DNA of 64,000 nucleotides from Mucilaginibacter_A sp964236465 (GCA_964236465.1 CAXSBZ010000008.1:1-64000), one strand, 5' to 3'. Shown: positions 35,296 to 44,545, counted from the stretch's first letter. Notes: generated by a model from the sequence alone, not told the origin. Numbers and translations: made by a program.

Positions 35296-36489
35296 TTAGT
35301 TCAGAACCGGCAATTTATAAAATTTGGGCTTCACATCGTCCTCAAACTGATAATCCTGGTAGTTGGTCACCACATTATACAACGTATCGCGCTCTATCGG
35401 AACCCGGCCAACCTGTTTAATCAGTTCCACCAGTTCTTTCGTGCTCATGCCCGGATGCTGTTCCTCTGCTCCTGCCATCGCGTAGATTTTAGTGGTGTCA
35501 TCCAAAGTTCCGTCAATATCATCTACCCCAAAATTAAGGGAAAGCTGCGCGGTGTTCCTGCTGATCATCGCCCAATAAGCTTTAATATGCTCAAAATTAT
35601 CCAAGTAAATGCGGGAAATGGCATAGTTCCGTAAATCTTCAATCACAGTAGTTTCCGGAACGTTTGACATTTGGTTGTCCTGATTTCTGAATTTCAGCGG
35701 AATAAAAGTTTGAAAACCGCCAGTCCGGTCCTGCAATTGGCGCAACCTTTCCATGTGATCCACCCGGTGCCAGAATTTTTCAATGTGGCCATAAAGCATC
35801 GTCGCGTTTGATCGTCCGCCCAGTTTGTGCCATTCTTCGTGGATTGCCAGCCATTGGTCAGCTGTGCATTTATCTTTAGCAATCAGTTCACGAACTTCGG
35901 GATGAAAAATCTCCGCGCCACCACCCGGAATAGATTGCAAACCGGAATCCATCATCAGCTTCATTCCTTCAGCATAACTGATCTTGGCTTTTTTAAAAAT
36001 ATAATGGTATTCTACTGGCGTTAAAGCTTTTATGTGCAAATCCGGGCGATGGTTCCTAATCCGGCTAAATAGTTCAGCATAAAACGGAACATCGTATTGC
36101 GGCAGCACGCCGCCAACAATATGGACTTCTGTAACCGGCTGGCCGTCATACTTTTTAACGATGTTGAACATATCATCCATTGTATATTCCCAGCCTTCCG
36201 AACGCTGTTTCAGCAAACGGGAATACGAACAGAATTTGCAATCATAAACACAAAGATTGGTTGGCTCGATATGAAAATTCCGGTTGAAAAACGTGGTGTC
36301 ACCATGCCGTTTTTCGCGGATGTAATTGGCCAGCACGCCCAGATAAGGCAACTCGCCATGTTCGTACAAAAACACACCTTCTTCAAATGTAACCCGCTCA
36401 TTTTGAGCAACTTTTGCAGCAATAGCACGATGTTGCGGAGAAAGCCTCGGGCTGTTGAGCAAGCCCTGTATAGCATCAGGCATAAACAA
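35296..36489 (-). CDS. mqnE: Aminofutalosine synthase (radical SAM)
   Basis: 397 residues. The radical-SAM cluster motif is CVYDCKFC (CX3CX2C) preceded by FHIEPTNL and followed by SYSR, as in MqnE. It joins 3-enolpyruvyl-benzoate with a SAM-derived adenosyl radical to give aminofutalosine, the step after MqnA. Other motifs: VHIVGGVLPQYDVPFY, LQSIPGGGAEIFHPEVR, NATMLYGHIE. MqnC is the close alternative, but the TTFFNRNFHIEPTN context favours MqnE. Divergent from the trans-sulfuration gene. Confidence 0.92.
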   Translation of the reverse strand: MFMPDAIQGLLNSPRLSPQHRAIAAKVAQNERVTFEEGVFLYEHGELPYLGVLANYIREKRHGDTTFFNRNFHIEPTNLCVYDCKFCSYSRLLKQRSEGWEYTMDDMFNIVKKYDGQPVTEVHIVGGVLPQYDVPFYAELFSRIRNHRPDLHIKALTPVEYHYIFKKAKISYAEGMKLMMDSGLQSIPGGGAEIFHPEVRELIAKDKCTADQWLAIHEEWHKLGGRSNATMLYGHIEKFWHRVDHMERLRQLQDRTGGFQTFIPLKFRNQDNQMSNVPETTVIEDLRNYAISRIYLDNFEHIKAYWAMISRNTAQLSLNFGVDDIDGTLDDTTKIYAMAGAEEQHPGMSTKELVELIKQVGRVPIERDTLYNVVTNYQDYQFEDDVKPKFYKLPVLN

Positions 36490-36682
36490 AAAATTATTTC
36501 TGCAAAAATACTATAAAACCATGAACCGATAGCGGTTTAGGCTATGCAGAACAAGTGCGTGCTTCTTTTGGGCCTGCTTTTTACATTATGTTGATGCAAA
36601 CAGGATTATGTAAAATATTTTGAGAACGATGTGCCCCTGAATTTTATCAATTATGCTGATGTTTGCAAAACCGAATTTTTAC

Positions 36683-36699
36683 CCGATAAAAGAAGTATG
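36683..36699 (+). repeat. Dispersed motif across the start codon of the PLP enzyme gene
   Basis: CCGATAAAAGAAGTATG: the final ATG is the likely start codon at 36697. The 207-base gap upstream (36490-36696) also has a weak partial copy at 36559 and no other recognised site. Confidence 0.75.
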
Positions 36700-37824
36700 A
36701 AGATTGAAACCATTGCCGTCCACGCCGGAAACCAGATCGATCAGGGCAATAAAGCCGTGATCCAGCCCATCACACTTTCGACCACTTTTGAACGTGCTGC
36801 GGATGGCACCTATCCTTCGGGCTATATTTACAGTCGGAGCAATAATCCCAACCGTAATTCGCTGGAAAACGTACTGGCAAAATTGGAAAACGGTGCAGCA
36901 GCAGCAGCTTTTTCTGCTGGCAACGCAGCTGGGATGACGGTTTTTCAATCCCTGGAACCAGGCAGTCATCTGATTTGTCCGGATGATATGTATCACGGTT
37001 TGCGCAATTTGTTGAAACAGGTTTTCGGTAATATTTTAGAATTTGATTTTACTGATCTGGGCGATTTAGATTTGGTTGAAAAAACGATCAAACCAAACAC
37101 AAAACTGATTTGGATGGAAACACCCTCCAACCCGCTTCTAAAAATTACAGACCTTTCCGCTATCGTGGCCATTACCAAAAAAACATCGATAAAAACAGTA
37201 TGCGACAATACTTTTGCCACACCAATTTTACAGCGGCCTTTGGATTTGGGTGTGGATTTGGTAATGCACTCAACTACCAAATATTTAGGCGGACACAGTG
37301 ATGTTTTAGGTGGCGCACTGATTGCCCGAGAGGCAAATGATTGGTGGTTAAAACTTAAACAAATACAAGAAATGGGTGGTGCAATCCCCTCACCTTTTGA
37401 TTGTTATCTTACTACAAGAGGTATTAAAACTTTACCTTATCGAATGAAAGGTCATGTTGAAAATGCTTTGAAGATTGCTGCTTTCCTAGAAAACCACCCG
37501 CAGGTAGAACGCGTTTTTTATCCCGGATTGGCTTCTCATCCGCAATATGCAATCGCTCAAAAACAAATGTCTGCTGGTGGCGGCATGTTGTCTTTTCTGG
37601 TAAAAGGCGATGCAAAAGAAGCACGGCAAGTTGTAAACCAAGTCAAAATTTTTACTCAGGCTACCAGTTTAGGCGGTGTGGAAAGCTTGATCGAACATCG
37701 TGCTTCAGTTGAAGGGCCTGATACCAAAACTCCTCAAAACCTGATTCGGGTTTCTGTCGGATTAGAAAACGCAGAAGATTTGATCGAAGATTTAACGGCT
37801 GCATTACAAGCTGTTTCTAATTAA
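36697..37824 (+). CDS. Cystathionine gamma-synthase/gamma-lyase family PLP enzyme
   Basis: 375 residues of the Cys/Met-metabolism PLP family. It starts MKIETIAVHAGNQ. The PLP-binding lysine is near residue 195 in HSTTKYLGGHSDVLGG. YSRSNNPNR and SLGGVESLIEHRASV are standard substrate-site segments. The short length favours cystathionine synthase/lyase over the longer O-acetylhomoserine sulfhydrylase. Its position before metX and homoserine dehydrogenase suggests methionine synthesis from O-acetylhomoserine and cysteine. Synthase versus lyase cannot be decided from sequence. Confidence 0.88.
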   Translation: MKIETIAVHAGNQIDQGNKAVIQPITLSTTFERAADGTYPSGYIYSRSNNPNRNSLENVLAKLENGAAAAAFSAGNAAGMTVFQSLEPGSHLICPDDMYHGLRNLLKQVFGNILEFDFTDLGDLDLVEKTIKPNTKLIWMETPSNPLLKITDLSAIVAITKKTSIKTVCDNTFATPILQRPLDLGVDLVMHSTTKYLGGHSDVLGGALIAREANDWWLKLKQIQEMGGAIPSPFDCYLTTRGIKTLPYRMKGHVENALKIAAFLENHPQVERVFYPGLASHPQYAIAQKQMSAGGGMLSFLVKGDAKEARQVVNQVKIFTQATSLGGVESLIEHRASVEGPDTKTPQNLIRVSVGLENAEDLIEDLTAALQAVSN

Positions 37825-37918
37825 AAGAGAATAAAATTTGGCTGAGTTCCTATTTCAATCTTATCTTTGAAATAATATTTGGTAGCGATACCGTCCTAAT
37901 CAAGCCTTTTCAGGCTTT

Positions 37919-38030
37919 GATTTATAAAGAAGTGGCGAGAGATCAGGCTCTGCAACCCACTGGCAACCCTTTGTAAACGAAGAAGGTGCCAATTCCTGGC
38001 CCGGCAAATAACACCGGGGAATATAAATTA
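37919..38030 (+). promoter_or_regulatory. SAM-I-family riboswitch upstream of metX
   Basis: Conserved core segments of the SAM-I clan are present: GCAACCCACTGGCAACC (37952-37968) and AAGGTGCCAATTCCTG (37983-37998). P1 is formed by ATTTATA (37920-37926) and TATAAAT (38022-38028). A small upstream hairpin AAGCCTTTTCAGGCTT (37902-37917) may belong to the leader. SAM binding would lower expression of metX-hom when methionine is plentiful. The GAGAGATC segment differs from the commonest SAM-I consensus, so the exact subclass is uncertain. Confidence 0.88.
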
Positions 38031-38036
38031 ATCAAC

Positions 38037-38159
38037 ATGAACAATACAATTTTAAGGCAGTTTAAGCAGCAAAACTGTGCGAAAGCAAAATTGAAACCAT
38101 TGATTTTTGATGGCAACTGCGCAATAAGTTTTTGTTGGGATTGCTTCCCTCGTTTTTGA
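38037..38159 (+). other. Possible 40-codon leader ORF between riboswitch and metX
   Basis: An ATG-initiated frame (MNNTILRQFKQQNCAKAK... ending CWDCFPRF) with four cysteines. It occupies the space where an expression platform should be, and a hairpin GCAGTTT/AAACTGT lies within it (38058-38077). It could be chance; no similarity is recognised. Confidence 0.2.
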
Positions 38160-38191
38160 TCTGTTTTATTCTCAAACGAAGTTTTCCATAC

Positions 38192-39244
38192 ATGAGCCTG
38201 CAAAAATTTATTTATCCATCTGCTTTTAAACTCGAATCCGGCAAATCTTTACCAGGCTTAGAAATTGCATACCATACTTTTGGAGAGTTAAACCCGGAGA
38301 AAAACAACGTGATTTGGGTATGCCATGCCCTCACAGCAAATGCAGATGTGCTGGACTGGTGGCCGGGCTTGTTTGGCGAAAATGTACTGTTCAACCCAAA
38401 AGAACATTTTATTGTTTGTGCCAATATTTTGGGTTCGGCTTATGGTACAACTAATCCGCTGAGCATCAATCCGAAAGACGATGAACCTTACTACTTATCT
38501 TTTCCAACTATCACTATCCGGGATATAGTTAAAGCACATCAACTACTTGCTACACAGATAAGTATAGATAAAATTGAAACCCTGATCGGCGGTTCGCTCG
38601 GTGGACAACAAGCCATGGAATGGGCGATTTCTGAGCCTGAAAGAATTAGCCAACTGATCATCATGGCTACCAATGCCAGGCATTCTCCCTGGGGAATTGC
38701 TTTCAATGAATCGCAACGTTTATGTATCAGTGCTGATTCAACTTTTTATAAAAGCCAGCCACATGGCGGAAATATAGGGCTAAAAGCAGCACGAAGTCTG
38801 GCACTATTGTCTTACCGAAACTACCAAACTTACGGAGCTACACAATCTGAAATTGATATGCAAAAAAAAGATTTTTTCAATGCTTCTTCTTATCAGAATT
38901 ATCAGGGACAAAAATTAGTAAACCGCTTCAACGCATATAGTTACTGGTATCTAACTAAAGTAATGGATAGCCATAATGTGGCTCGAAACCGCACCACTAT
39001 AGAAAGTGCTTTGGGACGAATCAAAGCACGAACGCTGGTTATAGCCATTGCATCAGATATTTTGTTTCCGCCAGAAGAACAACGGTTATTGAACCGACAC
39101 ATTGAAGGTTCCGTTTTTGCTGAAATACCTTCACTTTTTGGGCATGACGGTTTTTTAATCGAAACGGTTGCTATCAGTAAAATTATACAAGCATTTTTAA
39201 AACAGGGATTTATAGAAAAATCCGCTGTAATTTTAAATAGTTAA
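38192..39244 (+). CDS. metX: Homoserine O-acetyltransferase
   Basis: 350 residues from the ATG at 38192 (MSLQKFIYPSAFKLESG); a frame-extending start at 38132 would run into the leader. Alpha/beta-hydrolase acyltransferase: nucleophile Ser in LIGGSLGGQQAMEW, Asp in AIASDILFPPEE, His in FGHDGFLIE. It acetylates homoserine with acetyl-CoA to start methionine synthesis. It is controlled by the SAM riboswitch and followed at 7 bases by homoserine dehydrogenase, so the two are one operon. Confidence 0.94.
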   Translation: MSLQKFIYPSAFKLESGKSLPGLEIAYHTFGELNPEKNNVIWVCHALTANADVLDWWPGLFGENVLFNPKEHFIVCANILGSAYGTTNPLSINPKDDEPYYLSFPTITIRDIVKAHQLLATQISIDKIETLIGGSLGGQQAMEWAISEPERISQLIIMATNARHSPWGIAFNESQRLCISADSTFYKSQPHGGNIGLKAARSLALLSYRNYQTYGATQSEIDMQKKDFFNASSYQNYQGQKLVNRFNAYSYWYLTKVMDSHNVARNRTTIESALGRIKARTLVIAIASDILFPPEEQRLLNRHIEGSVFAEIPSLFGHDGFLIETVAISKIIQAFLKQGFIEKSAVILNS

Positions 39245-39250
39245 GACATC

Positions 39251-40450
39251 ATGAGTAAAAAATTAAATATTGGTTTTTTTGGCTTTGGCGTGGTGGGTCA
39301 GGGATTATATGACATCATCAAAACCAAGCACCTGAACCTGGAAATCCTACAGTTTGTAATTAAAAATACGGACAAAAAACGCAGTTTACCACAGCACTTA
39401 TTTTCTGCCGATAAAAACAGTATCCTCCAAAACCCGGAAATCAACACCGTTGTAGAAATGATTAATGATGCAGATGCCGCATTTGAAATTGTATCCGCAG
39501 CAATGAAAGCCGGGAAAAATGTAGTTTCTGCCAGTAAAAAAATGATTGCAGAACATATGTCGGAACTTCTTGATTTGCAGCATCAACACGGAACTTCTTT
39601 GCTGTATGAAGGTGCGGTTTGCGGCAGTATCCCAATTATCCGCAATCTGGAAGAATATTACGACAATGAGTTGCTGCATTCTATTTATGGGATTTTCAAC
39701 GGCTCTTCCAACTACATTTTGTCTAAAGGTTTTAACGATGGCTTGGATTATGCCACAGCTTTGCAGCAGGCGCAGGATCTGGGCTTTGCAGAAACAGACC
39801 CAACCAGTGATGTTGGTGGTGATGATGCTAAATACAAACTCCTGATTGCGGCTTATCATGCTTACGGAATTGTGGTAAAACCAGAAGAAATTTTTAATCT
39901 GGGAATTGAAAATATAACTATAGCAGACATTCAGTATGCCAAGGAGAAAGAACTGAAGATCAAGTTAGTACCATTTGCTCAAAAACTAAATGACAAGCAG
40001 GTTGCTATGTATGTTTTGCCCCGTTTTGTCAGTAAAAAAGAACTGCTGTACAATGTGGATTATGAGTACAACGGCGTAATTGTGCAAGCCGCCTTTGCAG
40101 ATCAGCAGTTCTTTTTTGGTAAAGGTGCAGGCGGCCATCCTACGGGTTCGGCCGTACTTTCAGACATTACAGCTTTGCGTTATGATTATCATTACGAATA
40201 CAAAAAAGCTGCTGAAACCGAAGGTTTGCAATTTACCAATGACATTATCTTGAAAATTTATTTACGCTATAACCGGGAAGAATTAGTTGAAACGCTTGGT
40301 TTTGACTACGTAACCGAACGGTTTTATTCAGAACGGTTTAAATTTATTATCGGCAAAATCAAATTAAAAAATCTGATCGCACATCAACACCGTATATCGC
40401 AAGACAACGCTTTTATTGCGGTTGCTAATCAAAGCTTGTCTTCGCATTAG
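39251..40450 (+). CDS. hom: Homoserine dehydrogenase
   Basis: 399 residues. The NAD(P)-binding Rossmann motif is GFFGFGVVGQGLYD (residues 9-22). The catalytic region has YEGAVCGSIPIIRNL, FNGSSNYIL, and AETDPTSDVGGDDAKYKL with the catalytic lysine and acids. No aspartokinase domain is attached. It makes homoserine, the MetX substrate, and so is sensibly placed in the riboswitch operon. A sister motif (39408-39425) encodes ADKNSI. A terminator follows. Confidence 0.94.
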   Translation: MSKKLNIGFFGFGVVGQGLYDIIKTKHLNLEILQFVIKNTDKKRSLPQHLFSADKNSILQNPEINTVVEMINDADAAFEIVSAAMKAGKNVVSASKKMIAEHMSELLDLQHQHGTSLLYEGAVCGSIPIIRNLEEYYDNELLHSIYGIFNGSSNYILSKGFNDGLDYATALQQAQDLGFAETDPTSDVGGDDAKYKLLIAAYHAYGIVVKPEEIFNLGIENITIADIQYAKEKELKIKLVPFAQKLNDKQVAMYVLPRFVSKKELLYNVDYEYNGVIVQAAFADQQFFFGKGAGGHPTGSAVLSDITALRYDYHYEYKKAAETEGLQFTNDIILKIYLRYNREELVETLGFDYVTERFYSERFKFIIGKIKLKNLIAHQHRISQDNAFIAVANQSLSSH

Positions 40451-40506
40451 TAAATACTTTAAAAGCACTGATTTAAGTTTTGTAGTAGATTTCTTTAATC
40501 AGCGTT

Positions 40507-40542
40507 GAAAGAGGTGCTCCTGGTCAGAGCCCCTCTTTTTTT
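40507..40542 (+). terminator. Rho-independent terminator after hom
   Basis: AAAGAGGTGCTC pairs with GAGCCCCTCTTT (one mismatch) around CTGGTCA, followed by a T-run to 40542. Confidence 0.85.
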
Positions 40543-40610
40543 GTTTTAGGTTGCCACACCAATTCAAAATCAGATTTGCAACAAATTTTTTATGTTTGCA
40601 ACAACAGCTG

Positions 40611-41798
40611 ATGCCACACACACAAAAATATACTATTTCTGATTTTCTTTTACAAAAGAGAACTGCACTTTTTTTATGGTTTGGGCTAAGCTTTTTTGTG
40701 GCGATAAAACAAGCATTCGGCCACCATTACAACAACTACCTGATTTTTAAATATACTTTTTTCAACCTCATCCATCAGCATAATTTGTACCTGCCGCAGC
40801 CGGAACATTATTTGGATGTCAACCATTACGGCCCGTTGTTCGGTTTGTTTATTGCACCTTTTGTATGGCTGCCGGATGAAGTTGCCGTTATTGCTTGGGT
40901 GATGTTCAATACCTATATTCTTTATCAAGCAATTAATCATCTTCCTTTACTTAATCAACAGAAAATCATTGTTTTATTGCTGTGTGCGCATGAGCTAATG
41001 ACTGCTTCTTTTAGCGTACAATTTAATCCCTGCATGACGGCTATTATCTTGTTGAGTTTCATTTTAATCCGACAGAAAAAAGATTTTTGGGCCGCTTGTT
41101 TAATTATTTTGGGCGCATTCATCAAGCTTTACGGTATTGTCGGACTTGCTTTTTTTTTCTTTTCAGAACAAAAATTAAAACTGATTTTGAGCCTGGCTTT
41201 TTGGTCGGTTGTATTTTTTTTACTGCCAATGACCATTTCTTCACCGGCATTTGTAGTGCAAACTTATCACGACTGGTTCCATGTTTTGGTTGAAAAAGAT
41301 GCACAAAACGCAGCATCGCTCATGCAGGATATTTCGGTCATAGGTATGGGTCGGCGGATTTTTCATTTGCAAATTTCAAACGGAATTATCTTGCTGCCGG
41401 CTTTAGCCATTTTTGCTTCTTCCTATTTGTTCATCAAAAAACACAAGCAGCTGCCTTACCAATTATTAATTTTAAGCTCGACTTTGCTTTTTACTGTTCT
41501 GTTTAGTTCCGGTTCAGAATCTCCGACTTATATCATTGCTTTTTTGGGTGTAGCCATTTGGTTTGTTAACCTCGAAAAACCGGTAAAACCTTTGCAAATT
41601 GCTTTATTAATTTTTGCTTTTATCCTGACCAGCCTTTCGCCTTCTGATTTATTCCCAAAAAGTATCCGAACGGAATATGTAGTCAAATACGCCTTAAAAG
41701 CACTGCCATGTTTGTTGGTTTGGCTTGTTGTGGTTTATGAAACCTGGACAAGAAAAACAGCTGTTTCAACAGAAAACCCAGAATTAACAGCCGCATGA
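40611..41798 (+). CDS. Membrane glycosyltransferase, GT87-like (DUF2029)
   Basis: 395 residues with about ten hydrophobic segments; the ATG at 40611 is preferred to a TTG at 40551. The first periplasmic loop has the family pattern LYLPQPEHYLDVNHYGPLFG, where Asp/His precede a polyprenyl-sugar binding region as in alpha-mannosyltransferases. It would use a lipid-linked sugar donor. It overlaps by 4 bases the polyprenyl-phosphate glycosyltransferase gene that could make this donor. A motif copy at 41001-41016 encodes TASFSV. Confidence 0.82.
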   Translation: MPHTQKYTISDFLLQKRTALFLWFGLSFFVAIKQAFGHHYNNYLIFKYTFFNLIHQHNLYLPQPEHYLDVNHYGPLFGLFIAPFVWLPDEVAVIAWVMFNTYILYQAINHLPLLNQQKIIVLLLCAHELMTASFSVQFNPCMTAIILLSFILIRQKKDFWAACLIILGAFIKLYGIVGLAFFFFSEQKLKLILSLAFWSVVFFLLPMTISSPAFVVQTYHDWFHVLVEKDAQNAASLMQDISVIGMGRRIFHLQISNGIILLPALAIFASSYLFIKKHKQLPYQLLILSSTLLFTVLFSSGSESPTYIIAFLGVAIWFVNLEKPVKPLQIALLIFAFILTSLSPSDLFPKSIRTEYVVKYALKALPCLLVWLVVVYETWTRKTAVSTENPELTAA

Positions 41799-42751
41799 AA
41801 AAACTTGTTTCAATCATAGTTCCATCGTTTAATGAGGAAGGCAATGTTGAAACGCTTGCTTTGCGCCTGATTGATGTTTTTAGCAACCTGCCTTATCAAT
41901 TTGAAGTTATTTTTGTGGATGACGGCAGTTCAGATCATACATTGGAAAAGCTAAAAAAACTTTCCGATTTGGGAGACAATAATTTTTTCTATCTGGAGCT
42001 TTCCCGGAATTTCGGACATCAAAACGCATTGAAAGCCGGTTATGATCACGCTTCGGGAGATGCTGTGATTTGCATGGACAGCGATTTGCAGCATCCGCCG
42101 GAATTGATCCCGCAGTTTTTAGAAAAATGGGAACAGGGCTATGATGTAGTTTACACAACCCGTGAATATGCCGATGAAGCAACTTTTTTCAAGCGAAAAA
42201 CTTCAGATATTTACTACAAAATTTTAAATTCTATTTCGGATACCAAATTGGAAAAAGGAACAGCCGATTTCCGTTTAATTGATAGAAAAGTAGTGAATGT
42301 ATTGTCGCAAATGCCGGAAAACGGCTTATTTATGCGTGGATTGATCCGTTGGTTGGGTTTCCGGCAGTTTGCCATCAATTATGTTTGCGATCCGCGTTTT
42401 TCAGGTAAAAGCAAATATACTTTCAGAAAAATGGTCAATTTTGCCATCGAAGGCGTAACTGCTTTTAGCGTGCGCCCTTTAAACATTGCAATTGGTATAG
42501 GCTTGTTCTTCTCGATTGCAGCCATTTTATACGTGCCCTACATCCTGATTAGTTATTTTTCCGGACATGTAGTTTCCGGATGGGCTTCTTTGCTGGCCAC
42601 CGTTGTATTTTTTGGCGGGATGCAACTGATGGTTTTAGGGATTATTGGCCTTTATTTGGGCAAACTATTTATGCAGGCCAAACAGCGGCCCAACTATATT
42701 GTACGCTCTTCCAACCTGATAAAAATCAATAATGATCTTATTAAGCTTTGA
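41795..42751 (+). CDS. GT2 polyprenyl-phosphate glycosyltransferase (DPM1/GtrB-like)
   Basis: 318 residues. The GT-A catalytic domain starts VSIIVPSFNEEGNVE, with donor-binding FVDDGSSDHT and the metal-binding DSDLQHPPE, and GTADFRLIDR. Two C-terminal membrane helices (from about residue 230) anchor it as in DPM1/ArnC/GtrB proteins, which charge undecaprenyl phosphate with a sugar. Overlaps 4 bases with the GT87-like gene and 20 bases with the deacetylase, so a three-gene surface-glycan operon is likely. Confidence 0.92.
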   Translation: MKKLVSIIVPSFNEEGNVETLALRLIDVFSNLPYQFEVIFVDDGSSDHTLEKLKKLSDLGDNNFFYLELSRNFGHQNALKAGYDHASGDAVICMDSDLQHPPELIPQFLEKWEQGYDVVYTTREYADEATFFKRKTSDIYYKILNSISDTKLEKGTADFRLIDRKVVNVLSQMPENGLFMRGLIRWLGFRQFAINYVCDPRFSGKSKYTFRKMVNFAIEGVTAFSVRPLNIAIGIGLFFSIAAILYVPYILISYFSGHVVSGWASLLATVVFFGGMQLMVLGIIGLYLGKLFMQAKQRPNYIVRSSNLIKINNDLIKL

Positions 42752-43511
42752 TATTGAAGAATTTGATATGCCGTTTGAATATAGCAAAACCATTTCTTTT
42801 GCAGACCAACTGTCTATTTCTACCTCAGGAACGATCCAAATTCTAGCTATATTAAAACAGCATCAGGTTAAAGCTACATTTTATTGCACAGCTAATTTTG
42901 CCTTAAATAAACCGGACGTTATTGCTGAGATAGTAAATGACGGACATGAAATTGCTTCTCACGGTTATTACCATTCCGATTTCAAAGTTGAGCATTTAAG
43001 GCAATCAAAAGAAGCATTGGAAAAACTAACCGGGAAAATAGTTTCCGGTTTTCGCATGGCGCGCATGATGCCGGTAGATGAAAAGGAGATTTTTCAGGCC
43101 GGATATACTTATAATTCTTCCATCAATCCAACTTTTTTGCCTGGCCGATACAACAATTTCCACCGTCCGCGCACTTGGTTTTACCAGGATCAGGTTTTAC
43201 AATTACCATCTTCTGTTACACCTTTAGTACGCTTTCCACTATTTTGGTTGACTTTTCACAACCTGCCTTTGAGGCTAATTGAATGGATGTGTAAACGAAC
43301 GTACAAAAAAGACGGTTATTTAAACCTGTATTTTCATCCCTGGGAGTTTACAGATTTAAACCAGCCGGAACGTTTTAATTTTCCAAAATATGTCGTTAAA
43401 AATTCTGGGGGGAAATTTGTAAAAAGAATTTCAGATTTTATTTCCTGGGGGAAAAGAAACAATTACACTTTCAGTACAACACAAGAATTTATAAAAACAA
43501 TTACTAAATAG
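42732..43511 (+). CDS. Polysaccharide deacetylase family protein
   Basis: 259 residues of NodB homology. The catalytic Asp is in LLSFDIEEFD; zinc ligands are in HEIASHGYYHSDF (HX3H). The LYFHPWEF stretch supplies the later histidine. It resembles the deacetylases found in exopolysaccharide loci and probably removes N-acetyl groups from a glycan or its lipid-linked precursor. Translationally coupled to the GT2 gene through a 20-base overlap. Confidence 0.9.
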   Translation: MILLSFDIEEFDMPFEYSKTISFADQLSISTSGTIQILAILKQHQVKATFYCTANFALNKPDVIAEIVNDGHEIASHGYYHSDFKVEHLRQSKEALEKLTGKIVSGFRMARMMPVDEKEIFQAGYTYNSSINPTFLPGRYNNFHRPRTWFYQDQVLQLPSSVTPLVRFPLFWLTFHNLPLRLIEWMCKRTYKKDGYLNLYFHPWEFTDLNQPERFNFPKYVVKNSGGKFVKRISDFISWGKRNNYTFSTTQEFIKTITK

Positions 43512-43539
43512 TTTATTACTATATAATAGCAAATTAAAA

Positions 43540-44262
43540 CTATTTAGTAACTAAATTTTTTCTTATTTTTTTGATGATTGCTTCCAGAATTAAAACGTCC
43601 TCCTCAACTTCCAAATTTAGATTGGTATTAATACCTGGGCCAGTTAGTTGGATTTCATACAAGGCAGACTCTAATTTTATAGTGGTAAAAGAAGCATCAG
43701 GTTTTTTTGGTATTTCTTTTTCAATTGCTTGCTGCTCTGCAACATTTGTAGCTTTAGATTGCATTTTAACAGTTGGTTCCACAACTTCTTGCTCATTACT
43801 ATCAGTTAATTGATTACCATTTAGTAAACCGCAAGTTTTCAAACCTTCCAAAAAATATCCCACAATGCGCCCTGCAGTATTTTCTTCTACACCAAATTCC
43901 CTAATCAAAATTTTATCAAGCATTTCAACCGGCAAATCCCGCCCTTTAAAACGCTCATACAGAATAGAAAAAACTTGTGGTGATAAAAAAGATTTTCTTA
44001 AAAATGCTATTCTTTCACTATTGGTATAAGAATGTTTAATTAGTTTATATTCCTCGGAAATAGTAATAATACTTTTATCAAATTCGATTAGATTAAATTT
44101 TTGGGCAGAAGATATAATCACCATAAAACCGCCGCTTATTTTTCGCTGCATCTTTTCTGCACAATTTTCAACTGAACAGTTTCCACCTAAAGCATCAGCA
44201 GCATCAGCCAAAGCAAATGCTTTCTGAAAAGAAGCCAAAGGATAGTTTAAGTTTTTAGGCAT
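43540..44262 (-). CDS. Hypothetical protein, winged-helix-like N-terminus
   Basis: 240 residues, cytoplasmic, not confidently recognised. The first 150 residues are helical (YPLASFQKAFALADAADALGG, then a CxxxxC-containing SVENCAEKMQ) and resemble small DUF5343-like proteins with winged-helix character. A charged Q/E/K-rich linker (160-200) and a beta-rich C-terminus (IKLESALYEIQLTGPGIN) follow. Flanks are very AT-rich. A motif copy at 43682-43698 runs antisense in the linker and encodes DASFTTI. No partner gene identified. Confidence 0.7.
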   Translation of the reverse strand: MPKNLNYPLASFQKAFALADAADALGGNCSVENCAEKMQRKISGGFMVIISSAQKFNLIEFDKSIITISEEYKLIKHSYTNSERIAFLRKSFLSPQVFSILYERFKGRDLPVEMLDKILIREFGVEENTAGRIVGYFLEGLKTCGLLNGNQLTDSNEQEVVEPTVKMQSKATNVAEQQAIEKEIPKKPDASFTTIKLESALYEIQLTGPGINTNLNLEVEEDVLILEAIIKKIRKNLVTK

Positions 44263-44362
44263 AGTTTGATTATTAAGTTTTTACAAACCTATAAAAATTC
44301 TATTTAATTACTATAAATAGTTTTTTAGTAATAGAAAATAGAAAAATTAGTTTTTCTTATTA

Positions 44363-44378
44363 ATGCTGTTTTTATAAC
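44363..44378 (-). repeat. Sister dispersed motif upstream of the small lipoprotein
   Basis: ATGCTGTTTTTATAAC in the AT-rich divergent gap 44263-44419. Confidence 0.55.
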
Positions 44379-44419
44379 ACAAGTTTCTTGTATAATTATT
44401 ATTTTGATACAATTGTGCT

Positions 44420-44545
44420 ATGAAAATCTCCCAATCAAAGTTGCTTCCATTTCTTATGCTGATTTCACTAACCGTCAGCAGCTGTTCTAAACAGCAATAT
44501 CGTGCAAGGAGCAAAAGGTATCCGCATGAAGCACCGAAAAAGTAG
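44420..44545 (+). CDS. Very small lipoprotein (41 residues)
   Basis: ATG at 44420: MKISQSKLLPFLMLISLTVS then SC, a signal peptide with lipobox LTVSSC. The mature peptide is only about 20 residues and strongly basic (KQQYRARSKRYPHEAPKK). The signal and lipobox make it more than a chance frame. No family recognised. It precedes the TMEM175-like gene by 44 bases. Confidence 0.55.
   Translation: MKISQSKLLPFLMLISLTVSSCSKQQYRARSKRYPHEAPKK

Noticed and set aside
37613..37629. GCAAAAGAAGCA inside the PLP enzyme gene counted as a motif copy
   Set aside because: Lacks the TAAAA start of the core and encodes an ordinary helical AKEA sequence.
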